From NCBI GenBank assembly GCA_949066965.1, contig CARTDA010000021.1, positions 1-64,000 on the forward strand: a DNA stretch of 64,000 nt. The letters run 5' to 3'. A model generated the notes under the pieces. That model saw only the letters and a list, made by a program, of their open reading frames with translations. It was not told where the DNA came from and searched no databases. Position 1 is the stretch's first letter, and every line of letters starts with the position of its first letter. This DNA is from COE1 sp949066965 (GTDB taxonomy: Bacteria > Bacillota > Clostridia > Lachnospirales > Lachnospiraceae). Shown in pieces: positions 26,019 through 35,457 of this stretch. A program made the position numbers and the translations under genes.

Positions 26019-29000
26019 TCACTCGCCTCCATTTGATAAAATTGGCAGTTTAATCACAAACTCAACAAATTGCTGTTCCTCATTCCACTCATAAAAAAAA
26101 TCTGCTTTTATCGTCCTTTCACAATCCAGTGATTCCGTGTACCATTTCATTGCCTGCAATGACATTCCTGCTGTTTCTTTCACCTCCATTTTCTCCCTAA
26201 GTTCCTTATTCAATTGAGCCAGTTCTTCTTTTAAAATATTATGTACTTTATTTTTTAATACAAGATATGAGACATTCTTATTCTCGCATTCCTGACTTTT
26301 AATTGTAATTCTGCACTTGTCATTTCCACGTTTTAAAATTAAGTACTGCGCTATGATTTCATTGTCCTCAAAAAAATAATTCACACTTTCAATATTATCT
26401 GAATTCTCTTTTTTCTGTTGACTAAAATACTTGTGGATTTCAATATCCCAATTGATGCAGTATTTAATGGCAGTAAACAAAATATCAAATATAATGCAGA
26501 TGATATACTCCTGTTTATAATAATATCCATTTTCGCATCTGCCATTCAGTTTTCTCAAAATATCCTCCAAATCCAAAATGTCTGCATCATTCAATGAATA
26601 GCCAAAAACATCTACATCAAACCGAAAAACATCTTTCATAAATGCAAGATATTGTTTTGGACTTAAATTCAACAAAGTTTCATCAAAAATAGAACTTCCA
26701 ATGTTTTTCATTGCCTTGTTCATTTTATCATCGTTTACTTCCAGCGTATATGCCTCCAGCCGTGACTCGCTCCATTCGCTGCGAAATAGCCTTGCAATTC
26801 TCATATTGACATATACTTTTAGCAGCAGGAAGTGATAAATCTCTCCGTACTGTTCCTTGTAATCACTCTGGAGCAGCTTTTCTATCGTTAAAATATCATT
26901 ATTTGTGTTATGATCCCCTGCCCTTTCCCGCATCAGCTGCCTGTTTATCCCCATCTGTTCTGCCAATATAGGCATTGCATTATTGTTAAAGTCCGCCTCA
27001 ATCCAGTGCAGCATCTGGTGTCTGTACATCAATATCTTCCTAATCCTGTAAACCACCAAAAATGGATTATCTGTTTTGCATTCGATATAAAAATATAGCG
27101 GCTGTATTTTGACAGATTTTGCATCTGATATCTTTTCTGTTCGCAAATACTCCTCATTATTATTTATGCATAATACAATGTAATCTTTCCCAACATAATA
27201 GCTTTTATTCTCCAAATTTTTATCTCTGACTGCCTCCTTTACACGTCCTGCTATCAAAGGCGATACGTTTTTGCTTTTGTAGTCCGTTACTGCATACAGC
27301 TCGTCTCTGTTCTGTGCTCCTGCAAATGCTGAAGTGAGGATTTTTAGCTCATCCCCCTTGTACAATAAATCCAGAATCCGTTGCTTTAAATCAGCATATC
27401 TGTCAATTCCCACTGAACTTCCTTTTTTTAACAGGTATAAAAGGCTTGCTGTCTTTATTACCCTATTATGAATCTCCGTCTCGATTTCGTACTTTGTCTT
27501 TCGTCCCATTTCCGCCAAAATCTCCAGACATACAAAACGTCGCAAATTCTTGATATAATAATCTCCCCACAACTCATCAACTGCATCGTGAATTGCCTCA
27601 TCAGGTTCTATATCACGTTTCTCTATTAATGAAGACGCTTTCTGCACAAAAAACAACATACTATCATAATACAACCGTGTATTTTCAATCATCAGGGATT
27701 TCCAGAAAAGTCCAAATTCATTCTCCATATCCATGTCACAAGGCTTTAATTCCTCAAGGTCATTTAAATTTGTACTATTTTCCACTCCTGTGACAAGAAG
27801 ATATTCCAGCCATAAACTTTTGGTTTCGTCTGCACTGCTATTAATCAGCCTGTGAATCAGTTTTTCATATTTGTAATACTTTTCATAATATCCGATTTCC
27901 TTTGGAAGCAAATTTTTATATTTGTCCATTGTTGCTTTTCTAATAATATAGTTGCTTCTAAGATCTGTAAGCCCTTCCATCAGATATTTCTGGATAAACA
28001 CCATCCTGTCTATCGGCTGTAATATATTTTCTTTTAAATACCTGCACAAATATACTGTTTCTCTTCTTAGTTCTAAGTCATTCAAGTACTTCTTTATTGA
28101 TGATATATCTTGGTCTTGATTTAATAACAATGCATCAAATTCCGGACTGAGGAAACTTTCTGAAATCAGGAGAAAAACATCCAATATCACCTGCTTATAT
28201 ATTTTGCCATACGAAAAAAATGGGCGGCATAATATTTTCATATAGGATTTTATCGCATCTAACTCGCCTTGTCGAAAAACACAACAATAAATCGGCGACA
28301 GGTTCTCCGATACAAAATAATCTATTATGTCTTTTTTCTCCAATGGCATTGCCTTTTCTTTTATTTCCTTCTTTCCGATGCGAATAATCCCGGACATCAG
28401 TCCGATAATGTCCAATATACTCTTTTTGTGGTCGTCGCTTACAGCCAAGTGTTCTTTTGCGTAGTGTGAGCACAGTAATCGCAAGTAGCCTTGTTCATTC
28501 TTCTCCTGACAGCCCTCTGACTGCGGATATTTGTCAAAAGCCACAGCCCTATAATCGTATTGCTTTTTATCCCAGTATTGGCTGATGTCCTTTGTGGATG
28601 ACCGTTTGAAAAACAGCTTTGCATTTTTCTGCAATGTGCACATGGCACAGGAGTCCCCAAAATTTCGAACAGATGACACATTGATATCCACAAATGCATG
28701 GAAATCCTTCTCCACATCTTCCACAAAATCCATTTTACTATGCAGGGACATTCTGTTCACCAGCACAAATACATGGTCAAACTGAATCGGCTTCTGGATT
28801 TCTTTCGGAACCAAGGAATGCAGAAGATTATTCACCCGTCTATACGTTGTCCCTGTAATGATTGTATCATCCACATACGTAAACCTTACCATCATCTTTT
28901 GTCTTACTGCAACAGAAATGGCAGCTTTTACATCCGCATATTTTGTTATAATGTTAGACCGATACTCCTTTGTAGAATCCATGACAATAACATCAGCATT

Positions 29001-32000
29001 TCCATTAAAAAAATAATTGCTGACGTAATGTCCAAACTCTACATTTGTATGATGCTGTGGAGAAACAATAATATTCAGGGCATTTGCTTCTCTTATGCCC
29101 TCTGTATCCTGTTGCAAATGATACAGCCATTGTGCAATATATTCTTTCTCCTTATGAAAATACCGCGTCGTGTCTATATAATATTGGAAATGGTTTCCAT
29201 CTCTATAAACATGTCCGTAAAAAATACATTCTTTTAGGTTTACCAAACGTATTTCATTAATAATCTGCTTTCTTTTATCTTTTCCTGTACTTTGTGATGG
29301 CACATTGACTTCTAGCTGCTGTGAAGGTACTGTGGATGTTACATCTGTCTCTACCAGCGCAAATTCATCCAGTACTTTCGGGGGATAACACTGTTCACAC
29401 TTCAGGGGATTATACCACTTAATCTTTTTGTAGCAAAAAAACTGTGGACTAGGCTTTATCAGAGCAGTTTTAATTGTCCTATTTTCACTAATTTCTTCCC
29501 AGTACTCCCTCTCAAGTTCTGTCGGCTCATCTCCCTTTGCTCTTTCCTGTAAATCTCTCACCCAGAATAGTGTATAATTCTTAATTAATTGTTCTGCCGT
29601 TACCTTTTCCTTATAATTTTCCAAGAACATGTCCCACATTTTCTTAAACGTTGTCAATGTCGAGATAATCGGAACGATCTGTAAAATTTTTACTTTCACA
29701 CCGTCAGGAATTTCCCTGCTAAAATACATTTTTACTTTTGCGCTAATGTGTGACAATGTTTTCTGCACCATTATGTCATTCTGATATACCGCAAATTCCA
29801 CAAAATAGTCTGAGTCACCCTCCTTTTGCTGACATTCTTTTATAATTTCTGATAAAGCAATCAATATTTCCCTTGAGTACGAAGCATACCCATAAAGCAG
29901 AAAATGATTTTGAAGAGCAACTCCCTCTTTTATCATTCTTCTTATCATTAACAGTGCGGTTTTTCTTGCAATACGTGGTTTTCGGAACAAAATGGATATT
30001 TCGTAAAATTCCTCCAAGTGTACCTTGTTCCCCAGCCTCATGTGTATATTATTCAGCCAGTACCCTGCTCCATCAGTTGCCATCAGGGGATGTTGTGCAA
30101 CATTACCAATATATTGTTCAAACAGCGTCATGTCTCTTTGCATCGTTTGGGGAAGTATAACATCAAACGGAAACAATACTTGTGGATTGGAAGAAACAAA
30201 TTCACCGTCATCTATATTTTTTTCATATTCTTCAACGAACGCAATTGGATTCTCTTTCAGATAACAATATTGCTGCGCATTTTTAACAACTTCATACATA
30301 TTATTACCTGACAATACCATATCATCTACTCCGTTATCCGCATGAAGATAAAATTGCATTCCGCTGTTTAACAATTTATTAGACATTACAATCGTGTCAA
30401 ACATCATTTTTATAAATCCACTATTACAGTTAATAATTGCAAAATAGCGAACCTGTCCACCGCACAATATGTCACTATCCACAATTCCTTTGCAAAATGT
30501 TTCTACCCCCCATGGAGAGTACATGTTTGTTGCCCTACACATATCCAAAAAATAGACTTTTTTATCCTTTGGATCCATCTTGGCATTATACTCATTTATC
30601 ACCTTCACCCATTTATGAACCATCTGGTCTTTTTCATTGCCTTCGTTTTGTTCCGACAAGACAGACTGATAAAGTTGCTTGTCCAGTTCTGTTATATCAC
30701 AATCAATCAGGCATTCCGCACTGTATTTTACAAACTCCGCATAGTCTTTATCCTTTTCGACAAAGTTACCGACTCCATTCATAAAAATATTTGCATTATG
30801 CTGCTTTGTTTCCTCATACAATACCGGAAACAGAATCTGATATTGTGTCCCTGGAATGAAATCACCCATTGGCACATCATTCAATTTTAATGAATCATAA
30901 TTATTTTCATGGTATATGAGCTTCTCATCGTTAATACTGTACCTTGTACTACTTCTCATTGCCAATTTTGCCTTACAAAGTCTGAGTTCCTGTTCAAGCC
31001 GCAACAAACCCATACACCTGACTGGATTTTCTTCGCGGTATCCTTTCCAGGCCTCTTTTTCCGTTTCATTATGAAATTTCTGAAAGAAATGGGATACGGA
31101 CAGATTGATACCGGAAAAGTATTTATCCCTATTTTCTAATTTCTTTAAAAAATTATCCAATATTGTCTCGTAAATATTTGCGTCAGCAATATCGATTTTT
31201 AAAGTCTCCCTGGCAATTCTAAGGCTAAAAATACCCTTATGGTTATAAGAATGTATAAAAATATTTTCTATAATTTGGATAAGTCCCCTGCTGATACTTC
31301 TTGCCCTTTCCAGGAATTTATCTATACTATTTCCTTCCGTTATTTCCCAGACAGGAACAAGCACTGAAAACACGGCGTATTCTAAAGCTGTAATTTTCTT
31401 CTTGGACAAGCTCTGGTATATGTCAGATGCAATCATCTTTTTTCTTCCTGGTGACGGAAGTTCCTTAATCCTTTTATCCAGCATCCTTTTTGAAATTTCA
31501 AGTAAATCCTTTAATCTGGAATTTGCATCCACAACTTCTTTCTCAATGATTGGCATACCTTCTTCATCCAAAGTGCAATACCTATTAAAAGCTGAATACA
31601 TATCGCTATCCACTTCAATTAGAGGAAAAAATGTTGATTGAATCCCTTTCTTTATTGACGACAACTGCTGAATATTTACTTCTCCGCTCTCAGTCATATA
31701 AAAAGCACTGTAAAAAATATATTTGTAGGATGCAAGGACAAATCGCATAAAATGAGAATATTTGTGATATACGGATACCTTTTCCCACTTTCTCTTATCA
31801 GGGTAAATGTAATCCTTAAATGGTTCTATGAATACTACAATACGATTGCGTATAGAGGGAAATTGCTGGAGTACCAAAAGAAGGTACTGTATATTTATTA
31901 TGTCCTCATCCGACACATTTTTTATCCTTACATAATAGCTAATCTGATATTCAGTACTTTTTTCTACCATGCTGCCAAGCTCTGTCAACTCGTGAGCTTC

Positions 32001-32252
32001 CCAAATACTTTTCGCTTCGCGAGTACCTTTATGCCATTGTTTCTCAATATTTTGAGCTATATCCAAACTCCAAAACCTTTGCTGTACACTACCCTTAATC
32101 CAACAATAGCGAATTGAAATCTTCTCCATAATTCCTGTATAATCCAAAAAGTCTGTCTGATTTTTCTTCTCAAAGGCTTGAACAACCTGCATAAAATTTG
32201 AAAAATCTGTCTGAGTATTTTTTAAATCAAAACATAAGATTATTTTATCCAT
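26019..32252 (-). CDS. Giant GHKL-ATPase/phosphoribosyltransferase-like protein (about 2077 aa)
   Basis: Start ATG 32252 (MDKIILCFDL) follows AAAGGAG by 11 bases. Visible modules: an N-terminal alpha/beta region (1-300); a GHKL/HSP90-like ATPase at about 310-480 with N-box LIQIIENIFIHSYNHKG and last strand GTQYQILFPV; a phosphoribosyltransferase-like module at about 760-950 (FLLYGYASYSREILIALSEI, ILQIVPIISTLTTFKK, then WYNPLKCEQCYPP); a clearer PRTase segment at about 1055-1175 with IIVSPQHHTNVEFGHYV, VIVMDSTKEYRS and the PRPP-loop-type motif FTYVDDTIITGTTYRR (1125-1139); a long helical middle; and a kinase-like C-terminus with a DHp-like helix (ILMYRHQMLHWIEADF, about 1740) and a second GHKL-like fold ending AGMSLQAMKWY and EFVIKLPIL. 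First gene of a three-gene operon. No membrane segments. Function unknown; a nucleotide-based defence or signalling system is inference. Confidence 0.75.
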   Translation of the reverse strand: MDKIILCFDLKNTQTDFSNFMQVVQAFEKKNQTDFLDYTGIMEKISIRYCWIKGSVQQRFWSLDIAQNIEKQWHKGTREAKSIWEAHELTELGSMVEKSTEYQISYYVRIKNVSDEDIINIQYLLLVLQQFPSIRNRIVVFIEPFKDYIYPDKRKWEKVSVYHKYSHFMRFVLASYKYIFYSAFYMTESGEVNIQQLSSIKKGIQSTFFPLIEVDSDMYSAFNRYCTLDEEGMPIIEKEVVDANSRLKDLLEISKRMLDKRIKELPSPGRKKMIASDIYQSLSKKKITALEYAVFSVLVPVWEITEGNSIDKFLERARSISRGLIQIIENIFIHSYNHKGIFSLRIARETLKIDIADANIYETILDNFLKKLENRDKYFSGINLSVSHFFQKFHNETEKEAWKGYREENPVRCMGLLRLEQELRLCKAKLAMRSSTRYSINDEKLIYHENNYDSLKLNDVPMGDFIPGTQYQILFPVLYEETKQHNANIFMNGVGNFVEKDKDYAEFVKYSAECLIDCDITELDKQLYQSVLSEQNEGNEKDQMVHKWVKVINEYNAKMDPKDKKVYFLDMCRATNMYSPWGVETFCKGIVDSDILCGGQVRYFAIINCNSGFIKMMFDTIVMSNKLLNSGMQFYLHADNGVDDMVLSGNNMYEVVKNAQQYCYLKENPIAFVEEYEKNIDDGEFVSSNPQVLFPFDVILPQTMQRDMTLFEQYIGNVAQHPLMATDGAGYWLNNIHMRLGNKVHLEEFYEISILFRKPRIARKTALLMIRRMIKEGVALQNHFLLYGYASYSREILIALSEIIKECQQKEGDSDYFVEFAVYQNDIMVQKTLSHISAKVKMYFSREIPDGVKVKILQIVPIISTLTTFKKMWDMFLENYKEKVTAEQLIKNYTLFWVRDLQERAKGDEPTELEREYWEEISENRTIKTALIKPSPQFFCYKKIKWYNPLKCEQCYPPKVLDEFALVETDVTSTVPSQQLEVNVPSQSTGKDKRKQIINEIRLVNLKECIFYGHVYRDGNHFQYYIDTTRYFHKEKEYIAQWLYHLQQDTEGIREANALNIIVSPQHHTNVEFGHYVSNYFFNGNADVIVMDSTKEYRSNIITKYADVKAAISVAVRQKMMVRFTYVDDTIITGTTYRRVNNLLHSLVPKEIQKPIQFDHVFVLVNRMSLHSKMDFVEDVEKDFHAFVDINVSSVRNFGDSCAMCTLQKNAKLFFKRSSTKDISQYWDKKQYDYRAVAFDKYPQSEGCQEKNEQGYLRLLCSHYAKEHLAVSDDHKKSILDIIGLMSGIIRIGKKEIKEKAMPLEKKDIIDYFVSENLSPIYCCVFRQGELDAIKSYMKILCRPFFSYGKIYKQVILDVFLLISESFLSPEFDALLLNQDQDISSIKKYLNDLELRRETVYLCRYLKENILQPIDRMVFIQKYLMEGLTDLRSNYIIRKATMDKYKNLLPKEIGYYEKYYKYEKLIHRLINSSADETKSLWLEYLLVTGVENSTNLNDLEELKPCDMDMENEFGLFWKSLMIENTRLYYDSMLFFVQKASSLIEKRDIEPDEAIHDAVDELWGDYYIKNLRRFVCLEILAEMGRKTKYEIETEIHNRVIKTASLLYLLKKGSSVGIDRYADLKQRILDLLYKGDELKILTSAFAGAQNRDELYAVTDYKSKNVSPLIAGRVKEAVRDKNLENKSYYVGKDYIVLCINNNEEYLRTEKISDAKSVKIQPLYFYIECKTDNPFLVVYRIRKILMYRHQMLHWIEADFNNNAMPILAEQMGINRQLMRERAGDHNTNNDILTIEKLLQSDYKEQYGEIYHFLLLKVYVNMRIARLFRSEWSESRLEAYTLEVNDDKMNKAMKNIGSSIFDETLLNLSPKQYLAFMKDVFRFDVDVFGYSLNDADILDLEDILRKLNGRCENGYYYKQEYIICIIFDILFTAIKYCINWDIEIHKYFSQQKKENSDNIESVNYFFEDNEIIAQYLILKRGNDKCRITIKSQECENKNVSYLVLKNKVHNILKEELAQLNKELREKMEVKETAGMSLQAMKWYTESLDCERTIKADFFYEWNEEQQFVEFVIKLPILSNGGE

Positions 32253-32304
32253 TGCATTACAGTCTCCTTTAAAAACATGACATTTCTCCCTAAAAAAATA
32301 CATT

Positions 32305-32334
32305 ATTATACATAAATTTATCACTTTTCAACAA
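32305..32334 (-). promoter_or_regulatory. Predicted promoter of the giant-protein operon
   Basis: On the minus strand TTGTTG (32329-32334) is 18 bp from TATAAT (32305-32310). The expected start of transcription leaves a leader of about 45 bases before the ATG at 32252. Confidence 0.5.
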
Positions 32335-32342
32335 ATCAAACA

Positions 32343-32388
32343 AGGGACAGAATTGACCACTGGCACTATTGTGGTTCATTCTGTCCCT
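32343..32388. repeat. REP-like palindrome
   Basis: Arms AGGGACAGAAT (32343-32353) and ATTCTGTCCCT (32378-32388) with inner CCAC/GTGG pairing. It sits between the end of the copy-2 AAA-ATPase gene and the operon promoter, so it could end upstream transcription. GGGACAGA-type palindromes resemble REP sequences mobilised by RAYT transposases, but no such transposase is in the window. Confidence 0.65.
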
Positions 32389-32455
32389 CTATTAGCTTTC
32401 TATTCAATATTTCATATATAAATCCATGGCAGAAACGCTTTGTTTTAGTCGCATC

Positions 32456-34171
32456 TTATCCAATCAGGCATTCCTTCCCCCGAAACGCAAACCCATACTT
32501 GCGTATCTGTTCCGGCGCAAATCCCCTTGAAACAAGCTCTGTCTCGTACTGCTTCTCCACTATCTGCCGATGCGCCTCTTTCAGCGTGTCCTCCAGATTC
32601 TGCTCCCCAAGGTACGGATTCATCACTTTAAATTCAAAAATAAATGCCTTTCCGGCAGGGTCAGCCGGTTCCAGCATCACATCATAGCGCCCATAACCGC
32701 TCTCACGATTCGAGCGTACCTGATATTTGCCAGCCAGGTTCACCACCATTCCAAGCACAAACCCATGATAAAAACGTTCTGGCTCCGATTCATCGGAAGG
32801 GTGATTTCCACTGCCAAACGAACTGAATGTCCTTAGCGCCACCTTGTTCATGAACGCATTCATCATAAGCACATCATCATCCAGCATTGCCTTAATGAAC
32901 TCGTTGTAAACCTCCTTTGTATCTCCTCCAAACCATCCCCGCACCATGTTGCGGAACATCTGACGCACCTCAGCATTGGTGATCGAAAGTGTATACAAAA
33001 TGTCACAATCATCCGCACCGCCCATTCTTGTTCCCTGCACTTTCAGATATCCTGTTGCAAGCAGCAGGCTCCACACGGCTTCCGCATTGTCCTTTAGTCG
33101 CTCAAACGCTATCTGCTCGTCTATCTGTACCTCAAAACTTTTCCCTTGTACAAGGTCTTCCATCGTTTTTTTGATTTCTTTATTCCCCTGCTGAATCAAC
33201 GCGTTTACCAGCCCATTGCCACTGGTATTTGACCAGTATGCATTATATTTTCCCTTTTTTCGGATAAAAGATGCGATTGACCATGGGTTGTAAATGTCAG
33301 TATGATCACCGAAGTTAAATCCATCATACCACTTCTTCACTTCCTGTTTTTCGCCGCCCAATCCCACATCATCAAGCGCCTGGAACACTTCCTCCTCCGT
33401 AAAACCAAATGCCGTTGCATACTCGTCAGAGGTGGTTGTGATGACATCCAAGTTGTTCAGGTCGGAGAATATGGATTCCTTGGATATCCTCGTGATTCCT
33501 GTAATCAGACCGCGGTACAGGGCATCATTTGTCTTAAACGTATGATTGAAAAAATTCCTGAAAAAATCGACCGATTCATCCCATGTACCCGCAAGCCATG
33601 ATTCCTGCATCGGTGTGTCGTACTCGTCAAGGAGGACAATGACACTGCTGCAGTAAAACCTTTTCAGAAAGCCACAAAGCCGTTTTACTGCAATAATTGC
33701 TTTCTTATCATCCATATCGTCTGTAACGGACTGAAAAAACGCCCTCTCTGCGTCATCAAACTCTCCAGTCTCCATGATATCACTGTACTCCCTGTACACA
33801 TCAACAATAATCTGCTTGATTCCTGTCTTGATTCCCTCAATATCCCCTGACTTTATCGGTGCAAAGCTCAAAAATATCAGCGGAAATGTCCCCTGCAGAC
33901 TTCTGTATTTCTCACTGTCGGAGACATTGGAAAATATGGAAAGCCCTTCAAACAGATCCTGTCTGCCTGCATATTGATTTGAGAAAAAACACTTGAGCAT
34001 GTTCATGTTCAGCGTCTTGCCAAAGCGGCGCGGACGTGTAATCAGTGTCACTGTTGATCCGGACTCCCACCATTCCCTGATGAAATCTGTCTTGTCAACA
34101 TAAAATTTATTTTCTTCAATAAACCTTTCAAATTGCTGCTCTCCTAGATTTACTGTTTTCTTCGTCCCCAT
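32456..34171 (-). CDS. AAA-ATPase-like/PD-(D/E)XK nuclease family protein (DUF1703 type), copy 2
   Basis: 571 residues from ATG 34171, which has GGAGGG 8 bases upstream. The same features as copy 1 are present: TLITRPRRFGKTLNMNML P-loop, VIVLLDEYDTPMQESWLAG Walker B region, ITRISKESIFSDLNNLDV, and the C-terminal nuclease motif with SGYGRYDVMLEP and FIFEFKVMNP. Long stretches such as TTTSDEYATAFGFTEEEVFQ are identical between the two copies, while the helical region near 100-160 and the C-terminal third differ more. The gene is intact. Its position upstream of, and in line with, the giant-protein operon makes the copies look like brackets around an accessory segment. Function not established. 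Confidence 0.92.
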   Translation of the reverse strand: MGTKKTVNLGEQQFERFIEENKFYVDKTDFIREWWESGSTVTLITRPRRFGKTLNMNMLKCFFSNQYAGRQDLFEGLSIFSNVSDSEKYRSLQGTFPLIFLSFAPIKSGDIEGIKTGIKQIIVDVYREYSDIMETGEFDDAERAFFQSVTDDMDDKKAIIAVKRLCGFLKRFYCSSVIVLLDEYDTPMQESWLAGTWDESVDFFRNFFNHTFKTNDALYRGLITGITRISKESIFSDLNNLDVITTTSDEYATAFGFTEEEVFQALDDVGLGGEKQEVKKWYDGFNFGDHTDIYNPWSIASFIRKKGKYNAYWSNTSGNGLVNALIQQGNKEIKKTMEDLVQGKSFEVQIDEQIAFERLKDNAEAVWSLLLATGYLKVQGTRMGGADDCDILYTLSITNAEVRQMFRNMVRGWFGGDTKEVYNEFIKAMLDDDVLMMNAFMNKVALRTFSSFGSGNHPSDESEPERFYHGFVLGMVVNLAGKYQVRSNRESGYGRYDVMLEPADPAGKAFIFEFKVMNPYLGEQNLEDTLKEAHRQIVEKQYETELVSRGFAPEQIRKYGFAFRGKECLIG

Positions 34172-34269
34172 GCCAATCCCTCCCCCATAAATGCGCATAA
34201 AATCACTTTCATGCACATTTTTTCACAAAATGCAATGCCATAATAACATTTTCCTAAATTGCTTCCTTA

Positions 34270-34293
34270 GCATTCCTTACCCCGAAACGCAAA
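34270..34293 (-). repeat. Scar of a third DUF1703-type gene 3' end
   Basis: GCATTCCTTACCCCGAAACG plus CAAA matches, with one mismatch, the last codons and stop region of copy 2 (GCATTCCTTCCCCCGAAACG). Only about 24 bp remain, in the 86-bp gap between copy 2 and the next gene. Confidence 0.55.
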
Positions 34294-34302
34294 ACCGTCC
34301 AG

Positions 34303-35427
34303 TCACATCCGAATCCCTTTTAGCTTCCGCTCCATCTTCGTCAGTGTCTGCGAGTGCAGTGTCATGAGCAGAATGAAATCCAGGATCACTTCGGCATAAT
34401 AGCTCATCATGGTGTGCCTGCCTGCAAGCAGGCGCAAAATTATCTGGGGCTTTATTTTACCCCTTTTCACCATTTTGGCGGCCGTGATGCAGGTTTCAAA
34501 GCTGCGGCTGTAGATATTTTCCTCATAGTATTTCTTGATTGCCCTGCGCGTTTTTTTCTTCTCGGGGCTTGCGAGATTGTGTACCGCTTCCAAATACTGC
34601 CTGCAATATACTGCATTCTTGAACAGCTCGAGCGTCTGTCTGTCATTGACCCTGCCCGCAATGCTCCGGTACATATCCTCGTAACAGTCCTGCTGTTTTT
34701 CGGCAAGATGCGTGATATATTTATGGGCATAGGTCTCGGAGTCCAGGTTGACCCTCCAATAATAACCTATGTGGGCGATTGTACTGACACGTCCTGCACA
34801 TGCCAGCGCCTGCGTCTTGACGAGCAGGTCATCCTCGAAGTTTACGTATGCCCTGAATTTCAGGTGATGCTTTTTCCAGAAGTCCATGCGGAACATACAG
34901 GACCAGATGTGGGGATAGCGGTTTTTTGTGCCCATTTTTACCGGCGGGTCAAAATCGTTAAACAGCAGCGGATACAGGAGCTCCTGCAGAATTTCATCCC
35001 CTTCATAGCATGCGTCGTCAGACAGCTCAAAGGCGGAACGCTTGCCGTCAATGCTCCGTCCGACGCTGCACATACAGATGTCACTCTGGTCAAGCGCCAT
35101 CCGCTCTGCCTGTTTTGCATAACAGTCCTCATCCACGATGTCATCCTGGTCGCAGAAGCACAGATATGTGCCTTCCGCTCTTTCTACGCCGTAGTTCCTT
35201 GCCGAGACTGTGCCCTCGTTTTCCTTGTCATATATCGTTATCCGATTGTCCGTCCTGCGCAGGCGCTCGCATATCGTCCGGCTGTCATCCGTGGAGCCGT
35301 CATTGATTACCAATACTTCCAGATTCCCATAGCTGGAATGCAGGATGCTTTTTATTGTCGCCTCTATGTGTTTTTCCCCATTGTATAATGGTACTATGAC
35401 GCTTACTTTTCCGTCCTGTTTTTTCAT
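34303..35427 (-). CDS. Glycosyltransferase family 2
   Basis: 374 residues from ATG 35427 (MKKQDGKVSVIVPLYNG), which has AAGG upstream; the ATG 27 bases earlier lacks a ribosome binding site. The GT-A core is VSVIVPLYNGEKHIEATIKS, VLVINDGSTDDSRTICERL, RNYGVERAEGTYLCFCDQDD with the DQDD metal-binding acids near 95. A C-terminal helical part of about 150 residues follows, with ALACAGRVSTIAHIGYYWRV as in GT2 enzymes of capsule loci. It is the last of three consecutive leftward glycosyltransferase genes (34.3-37.6 kb), perhaps a second, smaller glycan operon. Specificity unknown. Confidence 0.9.
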   Translation of the reverse strand: MKKQDGKVSVIVPLYNGEKHIEATIKSILHSSYGNLEVLVINDGSTDDSRTICERLRRTDNRITIYDKENEGTVSARNYGVERAEGTYLCFCDQDDIVDEDCYAKQAERMALDQSDICMCSVGRSIDGKRSAFELSDDACYEGDEILQELLYPLLFNDFDPPVKMGTKNRYPHIWSCMFRMDFWKKHHLKFRAYVNFEDDLLVKTQALACAGRVSTIAHIGYYWRVNLDSETYAHKYITHLAEKQQDCYEDMYRSIAGRVNDRQTLELFKNAVYCRQYLEAVHNLASPEKKKTRRAIKKYYEENIYSRSFETCITAAKMVKRGKIKPQIILRLLAGRHTMMSYYAEVILDFILLMTLHSQTLTKMERKLKGIRM

Positions 35428-35457
35428 CGTTTCTACTACCTTATATTGTATCATCGT

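Noticed and set aside
34354..35388. Long open frame of 344 codons on the plus strand
   Set aside because: It lies exactly antisense to a GT2 gene with complete conserved motifs, and its product is Cys/His-rich with no recognisable domain.
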